This document shows positions 5,890 through 11,885 of a DNA stretch of 11,885 nucleotides, piece by piece. Position 1 is the stretch's first letter. Each line of letters begins with the position of its first letter. The notes under the pieces are model-generated. The model worked only from the letters and a program-made list of their open reading frames with translations, did no database searches and was not told where the DNA came from. Position numbers and translations under genes: made by a program. Origin of the DNA: Candidatus Woesebacteria bacterium (GTDB lineage Bacteria > Patescibacteriota > Microgenomatia > UBA8517). The stretch covers positions 1 through 11,885 of the forward strand of contig JAUYMM010000035.1 in NCBI GenBank assembly GCA_030699485.1, given 5' to 3'.

Positions 5890-6651
5890 ATGAAGTTTGA
5901 AAAAGAAGTTCTTAAACTGAAAGAGACTCTGGATAAGATAGAAACGAGAAAAATAGACATACAAAATATGAGATATACAAGTAGAAGTTATCTTGATTAC
6001 AAACAATCAGAAGCTGGAGTTTCTCAAAGAGCAATAATCAATGCGATTGAAGGTATGAGAAAACATCAATTTGAACTTAACCCCTTAGTTGAACATAATT
6101 CTTTAAATGAAGCAATAATAGCAAAGATAAATGATCTTGTGAATAAAGTTTTTTTATTACATGAAAAAAAAGATATTTCTGGATTAAAACTTGCTACTGA
6201 AAATTTAATTTCTTTAGTTGCTAAACTGGATAAACCTAGAGAAGAAAGAAAAACCATGCATAGATTAAATTTTACAAAGGTTCCTGAGGCAATTAAGGAT
6301 GAAATAATTGCAGATTACAAAGAACTTGAAAACTGTTTCAAATTTGGAGCCTATAGGTCTGCAATAATTTTGTGTGGAAGAATTTTAGAAGCTGCACTTC
6401 ATAGAAAATATTATGATGCAACTACTTTTGATATTCTAGAAAAAAGCCCTGGAATAGGTCTTGGAAACTTAATTGCGAAACTTTCTGAAAGAGGTGTACA
6501 TCTAGATCCTGGACTTACTCAACAGATACATCTTATAAATAATGTCAGAATTTTTTCTGTTCATAAGAAACAAAGAACTTTTTATCCAACTAAAGTTCAA
6601 GCTGAAGCTATCATTCTTTATACTCTAGACACTATTGAAAGAATGTTTTAA
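5890..6651 (+). CDS. HEPN-like (DUF4145-type) protein with N-terminal helical domain
   Basis: This 253-residue protein has two parts. Residues 1 to about 120 are strongly helical and charged, with probable coiled-coil segments. Residues about 130-253 resemble the DUF4145 branch of the HEPN superfamily: a helix with YRSAIILCGRILEAAL at 155-170, a second helical pair, and an R-x4-H motif at R220 and H225 followed by a last long helix. In HEPN proteins an R-x4-6-H motif is often the RNase active site, although many DUF4145-like domains have no shown activity. No antitoxin or CRISPR partner lies next to it; the neighbours are a divergent Dph6-like gene and a downstream membrane protein. The mRNA is predicted to be leaderless. 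The domain call is fairly secure, the biological role unknown. Confidence 0.7.
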   Translation: MKFEKEVLKLKETLDKIETRKIDIQNMRYTSRSYLDYKQSEAGVSQRAIINAIEGMRKHQFELNPLVEHNSLNEAIIAKINDLVNKVFLLHEKKDISGLKLATENLISLVAKLDKPREERKTMHRLNFTKVPEAIKDEIIADYKELENCFKFGAYRSAIILCGRILEAALHRKYYDATTFDILEKSPGIGLGNLIAKLSERGVHLDPGLTQQIHLINNVRIFSVHKKQRTFYPTKVQAEAIILYTLDTIERMF

Positions 6652-6667
6652 CAAAAACCTTTATAAA
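6652..6667 (+). promoter_or_regulatory. BRE/TATA promoter of the AI-2E family gene
   Basis: CAAAAACC followed by TTTATAAA (6660-6667) starts on the base after the stop codon of the HEPN-like gene. The box is centred about 25 nt before ATG 6689, giving a predicted leaderless transcript that should also carry the AMP phosphorylase gene. Confidence 0.7.
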
Positions 6668-6688
6668 GATAATAACTAATATTAATCT

Positions 6689-7720
6689 ATGCGAAACCAT
6701 ATAGATGTTAAAAAACATTCTAAGTATTTTTTTACTGGTAGTTTCATAGTTATACTTGCAATTTCCCTGTATATTTTATATCCATTTAGAACATCTTTGC
6801 TTGCAAGTGTATTATTAGCTTATATTTTCTATCCGGTTTATAGGAAATTAAAAACTGTAGTAAAAAACAGAACCATAGCTGCATTTTCTATATCTTTTTT
6901 CATTATTTTGATAACTGCAATACCTATACTATTTGCGGCTAATGCTATAGTGAATGAATCTGTCCAGTTTTTCTATCAAATTAGGGAAATTGATTTAAGT
7001 GAATTCTCACAAATGATTTCAAAATATTTTGGACAGAACATTGACTTAAATTTTTATTTCAAAGATATCTTAAATAATTTATCTATCTCAATAATGCAAG
7101 GTGCTTCTAACTTCATTATAGCCTTACCTGGAAGAGTTTTAGATGCATTTGTAATGTTGTTTGCAACTTTTTATTTATTTTTAGATGGAAAATATCTGAT
7201 ACACAGAATTAATGATTCTATTCCCCTAAAAGATGATTACAAAGAAAAATTATTCAAAAAGTTCTCAGATGTTATTTTTGCAACTGTTTATGGAGTTATT
7301 GTAACTGCAGTTATACAAGGTAGTATAGGTGCATTAGGACTTTGGATATTTGGAATTGAATCCCCTATCGTATGGGGCCTTGTAATGATAATTGCTGCTA
7401 TGATCCCATTTGTAGGACCTGCATTTATCTGGTTCCCTGCTGCTCTTGCAAAAATATTTGCTGGTGAATCTTTTAATGGATTTGGACTATTATTATATGG
7501 GCTTTTGATTGTAAGCACAATAGATAATGTTGTAAGACCTAAAATAATTGGTTCAAGAGGAAAAATGCATCCTGTGCTTGTATTACTAGGGGTATTGGGT
7601 GGATTGAAAGTATTTGGGTTAGTTGGAGTAGTCTTTGGTCCTTTGATATTAGCAATCACAATGGTGTTCTTAGAATTCTATCTGAGCGAGAAACATGATA
7701 TTAAGAGGCAAAAGGATTGA
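6689..7720 (+). CDS. AI-2E/PerM family multi-pass membrane protein
   Basis: This 343-residue integral membrane protein belongs to the AI-2E transporter (PerM, UPF0118) family. Hydrophobic segments are visible at about 14-33, 35-52, 63-86, 142-165, 195-222, 228-258, 263-278 and 296-328. Family landmarks include IPFVGP at 239-244 and DNVVRPKIIG at 279-288, followed by the characteristic G-x2-G-G-x3-F-G-x2-G-x2-F-G-P-L segment at 301-319. Members have been linked to export of small signals and to Na+/H+ exchange, so the substrate here cannot be assigned. The gene has its own TATA box at leaderless spacing. Its last 26 nt overlap the start of AMP phosphorylase, so the pair is co-transcribed. No nucleotide-transport motif is seen, and a functional link between the two is only suggested by position. 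Confidence 0.85.
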   Translation: MRNHIDVKKHSKYFFTGSFIVILAISLYILYPFRTSLLASVLLAYIFYPVYRKLKTVVKNRTIAAFSISFFIILITAIPILFAANAIVNESVQFFYQIREIDLSEFSQMISKYFGQNIDLNFYFKDILNNLSISIMQGASNFIIALPGRVLDAFVMLFATFYLFLDGKYLIHRINDSIPLKDDYKEKLFKKFSDVIFATVYGVIVTAVIQGSIGALGLWIFGIESPIVWGLVMIIAAMIPFVGPAFIWFPAALAKIFAGESFNGFGLLLYGLLIVSTIDNVVRPKIIGSRGKMHPVLVLLGVLGGLKVFGLVGVVFGPLILAITMVFLEFYLSEKHDIKRQKD

Positions 7721-9176
7721 TCTGACTACAGGAGATATTCTTGTAGCTGTTATGAATGAAAAAGATGCGAATAAATTAGATTTAAAAGTTTCTGATAGGA
7801 TTAGAATAACTGCAGGTAATAAAAATATAATTGCTGTTGTTGATATTTCTAAAACAGGTGTCAAACCTGGTGAAATTGGTTTGTTCAATGATGCCTATAA
7901 AAAATTATGTGAAAAAAACAAATGCTATCTTTTAGATGTAACCCTGGAACAAAAACCTGCTTCTATTTATGCAATAAAGAAAAAATTATTTGGGAAAACT
8001 TTGAACAAGAATGAAATTTATACTCTTGTAAAAGAAGTTGTTCATGATGAATTAAATGCTGTAGAACTTTCTTATTTTATTTCTGCATGTTGCTCTTATG
8101 GATTAAATGCTGAAGAAACAATTAACTTAACTAAAGCTATGATTGAATTTGGTAAAAAATTAGATTTTGGTAATGGTAAAATCGTTGACAAACATTCTAC
8201 TGGTGGAGTGCCTAATAATAGAACAACTATGATTGTGGTGCCTATTGTTGCTGCTGCTGGATTAGTAATGCCAAAAACAAGTTCAAGAGCAATAACAAGC
8301 CCAGCTGGAACGGCTGATACTATGGAAGTTTTAGCTCCAGTAGTTCATCCTGTAAATAAAATAAAAAGTATAATCAAAAAAACAAATGCCTGCATAATAT
8401 GGGGCGGTGCAATGGATCTTGCTTCTGCTGATGACAAGATGATAAAAGTAAGATATCCATTAAGTTTAGATCCTGAAGGTTTAATCTTAAGCAGCATAAT
8501 GGCTAAGAAAGCTGCAGTTGGCTCTAAATATGTATTAATAGATATTCCTTTGGGTATTAATACTAAAGTGGATACTAAGAAAAAAGCAATTCACCTGAAA
8601 AGACAGTTTATTAATATAGGCAAAAAATTAGGGATGAAAATCAAAGTTATAATCTCTGATGGAAGCCAGCCTATAGGCAGAGGTATTGGACCAGTTTTAG
8701 AAGCAAGAGATGTTCTTTGGATTCTTAAAGGAGATAAAAGAGGTCCTGAAGATTTGAAAAAAAAATCCTTGAAAATTGCTGGGATGATTTTGAAAATGGC
8801 TGGAAGAGGTAATGAGAAAAAAGCTAAAAAAATATTGGAATCTGGAGAAGCTTATAAAAAAATGAAACAAATAATAAAATACCAGGGTGGAGATCCAAAT
8901 GTAGATCCTAATTCTTTAAATGTTGGGCACCATACTTATACTGTCAGAGCTGTAAAAAAAGGTAAAATAATCAACATTAATAATAGGTCTATCTCAAAAA
9001 TTGCAAGAATTGCTGGAGCTCCTGTTGATCAAGGTGCAGGAATTTATTTGAATGTTGTTAAAGGGGATAAAGTTGATATTGGAGATAATTTATTTACAGT
9101 TTACTCAGCAAATAAAGAAAAACTTAATCAAACTTTAGAAATTTTTAGTAATTTTCCTGTTATCACTGTACAATAG
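7695..9176 (+). CDS. deoA: AMP phosphorylase (thymidine phosphorylase superfamily)
   Basis: The enzyme splits AMP (and often CMP or UMP) with phosphate to give the free base and ribose-1,5-bisphosphate, the entry step of the archaeal pathway that ends in RuBisCO. The 493-residue length, with an extra N-terminal domain of about 85 residues, matches archaeal AMP phosphorylases rather than shorter bacterial thymidine phosphorylases. The phosphate-binding KHSTGGVP is at residues 166-173 and the family signature SSRAIT-SPAGTAD-TMEV spans 196-212. GGDPN near residues 398-402 and a final biotinyl-like beta domain complete the fold. Residues 174-177 read NNRT, where the Thermococcus enzyme as I recall it has GNKT. 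Start 7695 gives the expected N-terminus but lies inside the end of the membrane protein gene, and no strong Shine-Dalgarno is seen, only GAGCGAG at 7684-7690. Confidence 0.92.
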   Translation: MILRGKRIDLTTGDILVAVMNEKDANKLDLKVSDRIRITAGNKNIIAVVDISKTGVKPGEIGLFNDAYKKLCEKNKCYLLDVTLEQKPASIYAIKKKLFGKTLNKNEIYTLVKEVVHDELNAVELSYFISACCSYGLNAEETINLTKAMIEFGKKLDFGNGKIVDKHSTGGVPNNRTTMIVVPIVAAAGLVMPKTSSRAITSPAGTADTMEVLAPVVHPVNKIKSIIKKTNACIIWGGAMDLASADDKMIKVRYPLSLDPEGLILSSIMAKKAAVGSKYVLIDIPLGINTKVDTKKKAIHLKRQFINIGKKLGMKIKVIISDGSQPIGRGIGPVLEARDVLWILKGDKRGPEDLKKKSLKIAGMILKMAGRGNEKKAKKILESGEAYKKMKQIIKYQGGDPNVDPNSLNVGHHTYTVRAVKKGKIININNRSISKIARIAGAPVDQGAGIYLNVVKGDKVDIGDNLFTVYSANKEKLNQTLEIFSNFPVITVQ

Positions 9177-9214
9177 TTTTGTTACTACATAATGGTTAGA
9201 GAATATAAAAAAGT

Positions 9215-9230
9215 CGAAACCTTTATATAC
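9215..9230 (+). promoter_or_regulatory. Strong BRE/TATA promoter of the surface-protein gene
   Basis: CGAAAC (9215-9220) next to CTTTATATAC (9221-9230) is the closest match to the archaeal BRE/TATA consensus in the window. Transcription should start near 9251, which is about 75 nt before ATG 9326, unlike the leaderless genes around it. A strong promoter fits an abundant cell-surface protein. Confidence 0.7.
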
Positions 9231-9250
9231 ATCGATAAATTCAATTTTAG

Positions 9251-9325
9251 AATATCACACGGTATTATCTAAAGGGGATAATCATACTTGAAAATAACTA
9301 ACCAACGATGGAGAGGTGGAAGTCA
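9251..9325 (+). promoter_or_regulatory. Structured 5' leader of the surface-protein gene
   Basis: This is the predicted untranslated leader. A 6-bp hairpin is formed by ATTATC (9264-9269) and GATAAT (9277-9282) around a 7-nt loop TAAAGGG. The real ribosome site GAGGTG (9313-9318) lies 7 nt before ATG 9326. A possible 13-codon open frame starts at TTG 9288 and ends with a TGA at 9327-9329 that overlaps the ATG. A regulatory role or mRNA stabilisation is a guess from layout only. Confidence 0.35.
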
Positions 9326-11017
9326 ATGAATAAGAAAGTCTTACTAAATTCTATTTTAATGATATTAATGCTTCTAGGAGCTTATTACGTTTTTGCTGGT
9401 ATAAATAACGTAACTTTGGATTCGCCAGCAACTGGAGCAAACACAACCAATACTTCAGTAACATTCCAGTGTACAGCAACACCTAATGGAACTGAAACAG
9501 TAACTAACATTTCAATAGGTTTTAATTTCTCAGATGGTAATGGCGCATATGGTCAATCACATATAGTAATCAATAGAACAAATACTACGGTTGTAGCAAA
9601 CACAACAATATTTGCATATACAGCATTCCCAGAAGGAAGATTCTTATGGAACTGTATAGCTGGAAACTCATCTGCGTTCGGTATAAGATTAAATAACACA
9701 TTTAGTGCAGCGTATGCAGCAGGTAGCAATGGTACAGCTCCAAGTGCGGCTGAAATTGCAGATGCTGGGGTTGTAGCAAATTACTCTAATGCAAACAGCA
9801 CAATTATTGTTGATGGTGGAGCACCAGACAATGTAACATTAATCTTCCCTAACGCACTGAATGTAAATGTAACTTTCAGAAACTTAACAAACACTGATTT
9901 CACTAACGGATCAGTCACTGTAAGATGGAGTGTACATGATGATTACATGACAAGGTCAGTATGTAATGTAACTGTAAATGGAGTTGTAAGATCAACTAAT
10001 GTTGCAGGTTACTCTGGTGGAAATACAACAGATATTCAAGACCATAACTTTACTACTTCAGTAACTGGATTTAATTCCTTACTAACAAACACTTGGTCAG
10101 TAGCATGTACAGATCATGTTGGAAACTCAAATAGCAGTAATACGTCTGGTACAATTAACATTGTAGATAGCACAGCACCTTATGAAATATCTACATTAAC
10201 ATTCAAAGGAACTAAAAATGGTGCTCCTAATATTATAGGTACTGAGTTTGATTATGGTAAACCTGTTACAATAAGCAATTGTAATGGTACAGAAAATGTT
10301 GATTACTTCAACTCAAATGCTACAATAGATATTAGATTACCTGATGTAAGTTCATTCAAAATAATAAAGAATGATACTTCAGGCATAGGTGAAGTAGAAT
10401 TCACTGACACAAGCGACTTAGGTAGCTATTTAGTACGTTGTATCTACAGAGACGGTTCAGGAAACTTCAACAGTACTAATAAGACCTTTACTGTTAAAGC
10501 AGCTTCATTACAAAGAAGTTCTGCTGTTGCAATACCTGGATTTAAAGTTAGTAAAGGTACTACAATTGTAGGATCTGATACACAAAATGATGCAGGAGCT
10601 TTGGGTAAACAAGAATCAAGTTTCTTGTTCAGACAAGGTGGAGCTGTAATCTTCAATGTTAAAGGTGAAAAACACACCTTCCAGGTTATAGAAATCAGTG
10701 GAAAGACAGTTACACTTAAAGCAAGTTCAGTAAGTCCATTTGAAGTAACCCTAAATGAAGGGGATACTAAAAATTTAGATGTTACTGGAGATGGAGAAGC
10801 TGACGTAGCTGTAACACTTAACCAAGTAAATGTAAAAGGTCAAGCAGATGTTACATTTGTATTGGTTGAAGGTATAGAAGCTGATGCTGGTCCTGAAGGC
10901 ACACAACCTACTGCAACACAGCCAACTGCACTAGCTGCTGGAAACGGTTTATGGATCGTAATAGCAATTATTGTAATAGTACTAATCGTAGGTTACTTCC
11001 TAATTAAAAGGAAGTAA
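9326..11017 (+). CDS. Large glycosylated cell-surface protein with three Ig-like domains
   Basis: This 563-residue protein has a signal peptide at residues 1 to about 24 and a C-terminal membrane anchor at about 541-560, followed by KRK, so nearly all of it lies outside the cell. Six cysteines fall in three pairs (C49/C110, C213/C261, C319/C372), each spanning about 50-60 residues as in disulfide-bonded Ig-like beta-sandwich domains; two of the pairs show a W-x(1-3)-C motif. I count 28 N-x-S/T sites, all before residue 386. A distinct last domain (about 400-515) has none and contains D485-V-T-G-D489-G-E-A-D493, which resembles a calcium-binding loop. A Thr/Pro/Ala-rich linker precedes the anchor. 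It may be an S-layer-like or adhesion protein. Start 9326 is chosen over an in-frame ATG at 9308 because GAGGTG lies between them at ideal spacing. Confidence 0.85.
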   Translation: MNKKVLLNSILMILMLLGAYYVFAGINNVTLDSPATGANTTNTSVTFQCTATPNGTETVTNISIGFNFSDGNGAYGQSHIVINRTNTTVVANTTIFAYTAFPEGRFLWNCIAGNSSAFGIRLNNTFSAAYAAGSNGTAPSAAEIADAGVVANYSNANSTIIVDGGAPDNVTLIFPNALNVNVTFRNLTNTDFTNGSVTVRWSVHDDYMTRSVCNVTVNGVVRSTNVAGYSGGNTTDIQDHNFTTSVTGFNSLLTNTWSVACTDHVGNSNSSNTSGTINIVDSTAPYEISTLTFKGTKNGAPNIIGTEFDYGKPVTISNCNGTENVDYFNSNATIDIRLPDVSSFKIIKNDTSGIGEVEFTDTSDLGSYLVRCIYRDGSGNFNSTNKTFTVKAASLQRSSAVAIPGFKVSKGTTIVGSDTQNDAGALGKQESSFLFRQGGAVIFNVKGEKHTFQVIEISGKTVTLKASSVSPFEVTLNEGDTKNLDVTGDGEADVAVTLNQVNVKGQADVTFVLVEGIEADAGPEGTQPTATQPTALAAGNGLWIVIAIIVIVLIVGYFLIKRK

Positions 11018-11025
11018 TTCTTTCA

Positions 11026-11036
11026 TTTCTTTTTTT
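11026..11036 (+). terminator. T-run terminator after the surface-protein gene
   Basis: An 11-nt tract of T with a single C begins 8 nt after the stop codon and precedes the promoter of the next gene. It is a likely archaeal oligo-T terminator that separates a highly expressed gene from its neighbour. Confidence 0.55.
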
Positions 11037-11049
11037 ATTATAATTTTTA

Positions 11050-11064
11050 GTAAACTATTTATAG
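11050..11064 (+). promoter_or_regulatory. BRE/TATA promoter of the 11086 gene
   Basis: GTAAAC precedes TATTTATAG (11056-11064), centred about 26 nt before ATG 11086. This is again the leaderless spacing. Confidence 0.6.
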
Positions 11065-11085
11065 CTCTATAATTCTTGCACCATT

Positions 11086-11724
11086 ATGGAAGAAGTTAAA
11101 CCAACTGAAAATAAAAGCGAGAGATCTGCTACTGGAATAATTATATTTTTCTTAGTGGTTTTAGTATTATTTACTGGATTTATCTTCTTTAGAGAAAGTT
11201 CTAAAATAAATGAAATAGTTTTTGACTACGGTAAATTTAAAGTCCAAAAAGTTAATTCAAATGGTATTGAAGCTTATAGAACTGAGATATTTATCAATGA
11301 AAATCAAGAACCTAATTATATAACCTTAAGGCATAATCCAAGGAATTTAGAGAATATTAGTGTGGAAATTAGCGATCTAAAAAGTAAGTTATTGAAAGAT
11401 GAATTATTTATTTCTATGGAACCTAATGCAACTGGGAAAAGTGTTATAGCTGGAACTGAAATATCTAAAATAATTGGAAATCCATTTTTATTTAATATAC
11501 CCAGCCATGGCGCACTATTAAGAGATATAGGCAATAATGCTCCAGTTATGACTTGTTCTGATGCAAATTCCAATAAAAGTGTAGCTGTAATAGAATTCCG
11601 TGCTGGAGAAGAGAATAAAATATATAGCGATGGAGAATGTGTTATAGCTGAGGCTATAACTGAAGATGATTTGATAAGGGTTGCTGATAGAATTTCTTAC
11701 ACTGCTTTGGGCATTATGAGTTAA
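11086..11724 (+). CDS. Single-pass membrane-anchored protein of unknown function
   Basis: This 212-residue protein has a charged N-terminal tail of about 15 residues, one transmembrane helix at about 16-35, and an external domain of about 175 residues. The external part has three N-glycosylation sites (N90, N114, N163) and two cysteines, C157 and C185, that could form a disulfide. The C-terminal end has an ADRISYTALGIM segment (200-211). I recall similar A-D-R-x3-Y-x3-G-I-M endings in hypothetical proteins of DPANN archaea but cannot verify this here. No catalytic motif is visible. The gene has its own TATA box and is predicted to be leaderless. The promoter of the downstream tRNA begins on the base after its stop codon. 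Topology is well supported; function is unknown. Confidence 0.75.
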   Translation: MEEVKPTENKSERSATGIIIFFLVVLVLFTGFIFFRESSKINEIVFDYGKFKVQKVNSNGIEAYRTEIFINENQEPNYITLRHNPRNLENISVEISDLKSKLLKDELFISMEPNATGKSVIAGTEISKIIGNPFLFNIPSHGALLRDIGNNAPVMTCSDANSNKSVAVIEFRAGEENKIYSDGECVIAEAITEDDLIRVADRISYTALGIMS

Positions 11725-11734
11725 CTTTAAAAGG
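11725..11734 (+). promoter_or_regulatory. TATA promoter of tRNA-Ser
   Basis: CTTTAAAAGG starts on the base after the stop codon of the preceding gene. It is centred about 29 nt before the first base of the tRNA, so the primary transcript should carry a 5' leader of only a few nucleotides. Confidence 0.6.
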
Positions 11735-11757
11735 CTTTGAATTAGACTTCTTTGCAT

Positions 11758-11842
11758 GCCGAGATCGCATAACTTGGTAGTGCACAGGCCTTGAGAGCCT
11801 GGCCCTTTACTGGGCTTGAGGGTTCAAATCCCTCTCTCGGCG
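11758..11842 (+). tRNA. tRNA-Ser with anticodon UGA
   Basis: An 85-nt cloverleaf folds without mismatches in the main stems. The acceptor stem is GCCGAGA/TCTCGGC, the D stem GCAT/GTGC (with one T-G pair), the anticodon stem CAGGC/GCCTG with loop CTTGAGA, and the T stem GAGGG/CCCTC with loop TTCAAAT. The anticodon TGA (11792-11794) reads UCN serine codons, mainly UCA. A long variable arm with stem GCCC/GGGC (11802-11815) is the class II shape expected of serine tRNAs, and the discriminator is G, as usual for archaeal tRNA-Ser. No intron is seen, and the CCA end is not encoded (GTT follows), so it must be added by a CCA-adding enzyme. A T-run at 11849-11853 may end the transcript. Confidence 0.95.
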
Positions 11843-11878
11843 GTTAAATTTTTATACTAGAAAATTAAGTAAACATTC

Positions 11879-11885
11879 ATGAAAA
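11879..11885 (+). CDS. Probable first codons of a leaderless gene cut by the window end
   Basis: ATG at 11879 is followed by AAA and the window edge. A TATA-like TTTTATA (11850-11856) is centred 26 nt upstream, the same distance as for the other leaderless genes here. Nothing of the protein can be read, so this rests on promoter spacing alone. Confidence 0.3.

Noticed and set aside
7288..7659. Antisense open frame inside the AI-2E family gene
   Set aside because: The composition is a shadow of hydrophobic codons read backwards, with no start signals. Other antisense frames at 44-457, 4532-4897, 10444-10677 and 11316-11757 were dropped for the same reason.
9308..9325. In-frame upstream ATG for the surface protein
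   Set aside because: The GAGGTG ribosome site lies after it and points to ATG 9326, where the signal peptide begins cleanly.
1..11885. CRISPR array, insertion sequence, phage genes or long repeats
   Set aside because: No regularly spaced repeats, transposase motifs, terminal inverted repeats or phage-type genes were seen on reading through.

Overview
The window looks like part of the genome of an AT-rich archaeon with a small, compact genome, most plausibly a DPANN lineage such as Woesearchaeota or Pacearchaeota. Several things point this way. Promoters are of the archaeal BRE/TATA type, and most have the TATA element centred 24-27 nt from a start codon, which implies leaderless mRNAs. Operon-internal genes instead use a GAGGTGAT-type Shine-Dalgarno. 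A RuBisCO large subunit of archaeal form III character and an AMP phosphorylase are present, there are several secreted or membrane-anchored proteins of unknown function, and the tRNA gene does not encode CCA. The lineage is inferred from style, not from a database match.

Positions 24-3106 form one tight plus-strand operon: a radical SAM/SPASM-like enzyme, a HAD-family phosphatase starting at TTG 9 nt later, and the RuBisCO large subunit, which overlaps the phosphatase by 4 nt (ATGA). A minus-strand gene with two LAGLIDADG-like motifs and a C-terminal winged-helix-like segment (3088-4197) converges on the RuBisCO gene and overlaps its end by 19 bp. A short divergent promoter region then leads to two secreted proteins (4313-5066). 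The second is a lipoprotein with a cupredoxin-like fold whose copper-ligand Cys and His are replaced.

From 5099 to 6651 a minus-strand Dph6-like ATP-pyrophosphatase and a plus-strand HEPN-like (DUF4145-type) protein diverge from a 95-bp double promoter. Next come an AI-2E/PerM family membrane protein and, overlapping it by 26 nt, AMP phosphorylase. A large, heavily N-glycosylatable surface protein with three Ig-like domains follows (9326-11017). It has the strongest promoter in the window and, unlike its neighbours, an mRNA leader of about 75 nt. The window ends with a small membrane-anchored protein, tRNA-Ser(UGA), and the likely first codons of another leaderless gene.

The metabolic theme is the archaeal AMP (nucleoside rescue) pathway. 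AMP phosphorylase makes ribose-1,5-bisphosphate, an isomerase not found here converts it to ribulose-1,5-bisphosphate, and RuBisCO carboxylates that to two 3-phosphoglycerates. The phosphatase coupled to RuBisCO is the most interesting lead, because it could remove by-products of RuBisCO. No stretch longer than about 150 bp lacks a gene. The largest gap (9177-9325) holds the promoter and leader of the surface-protein gene.
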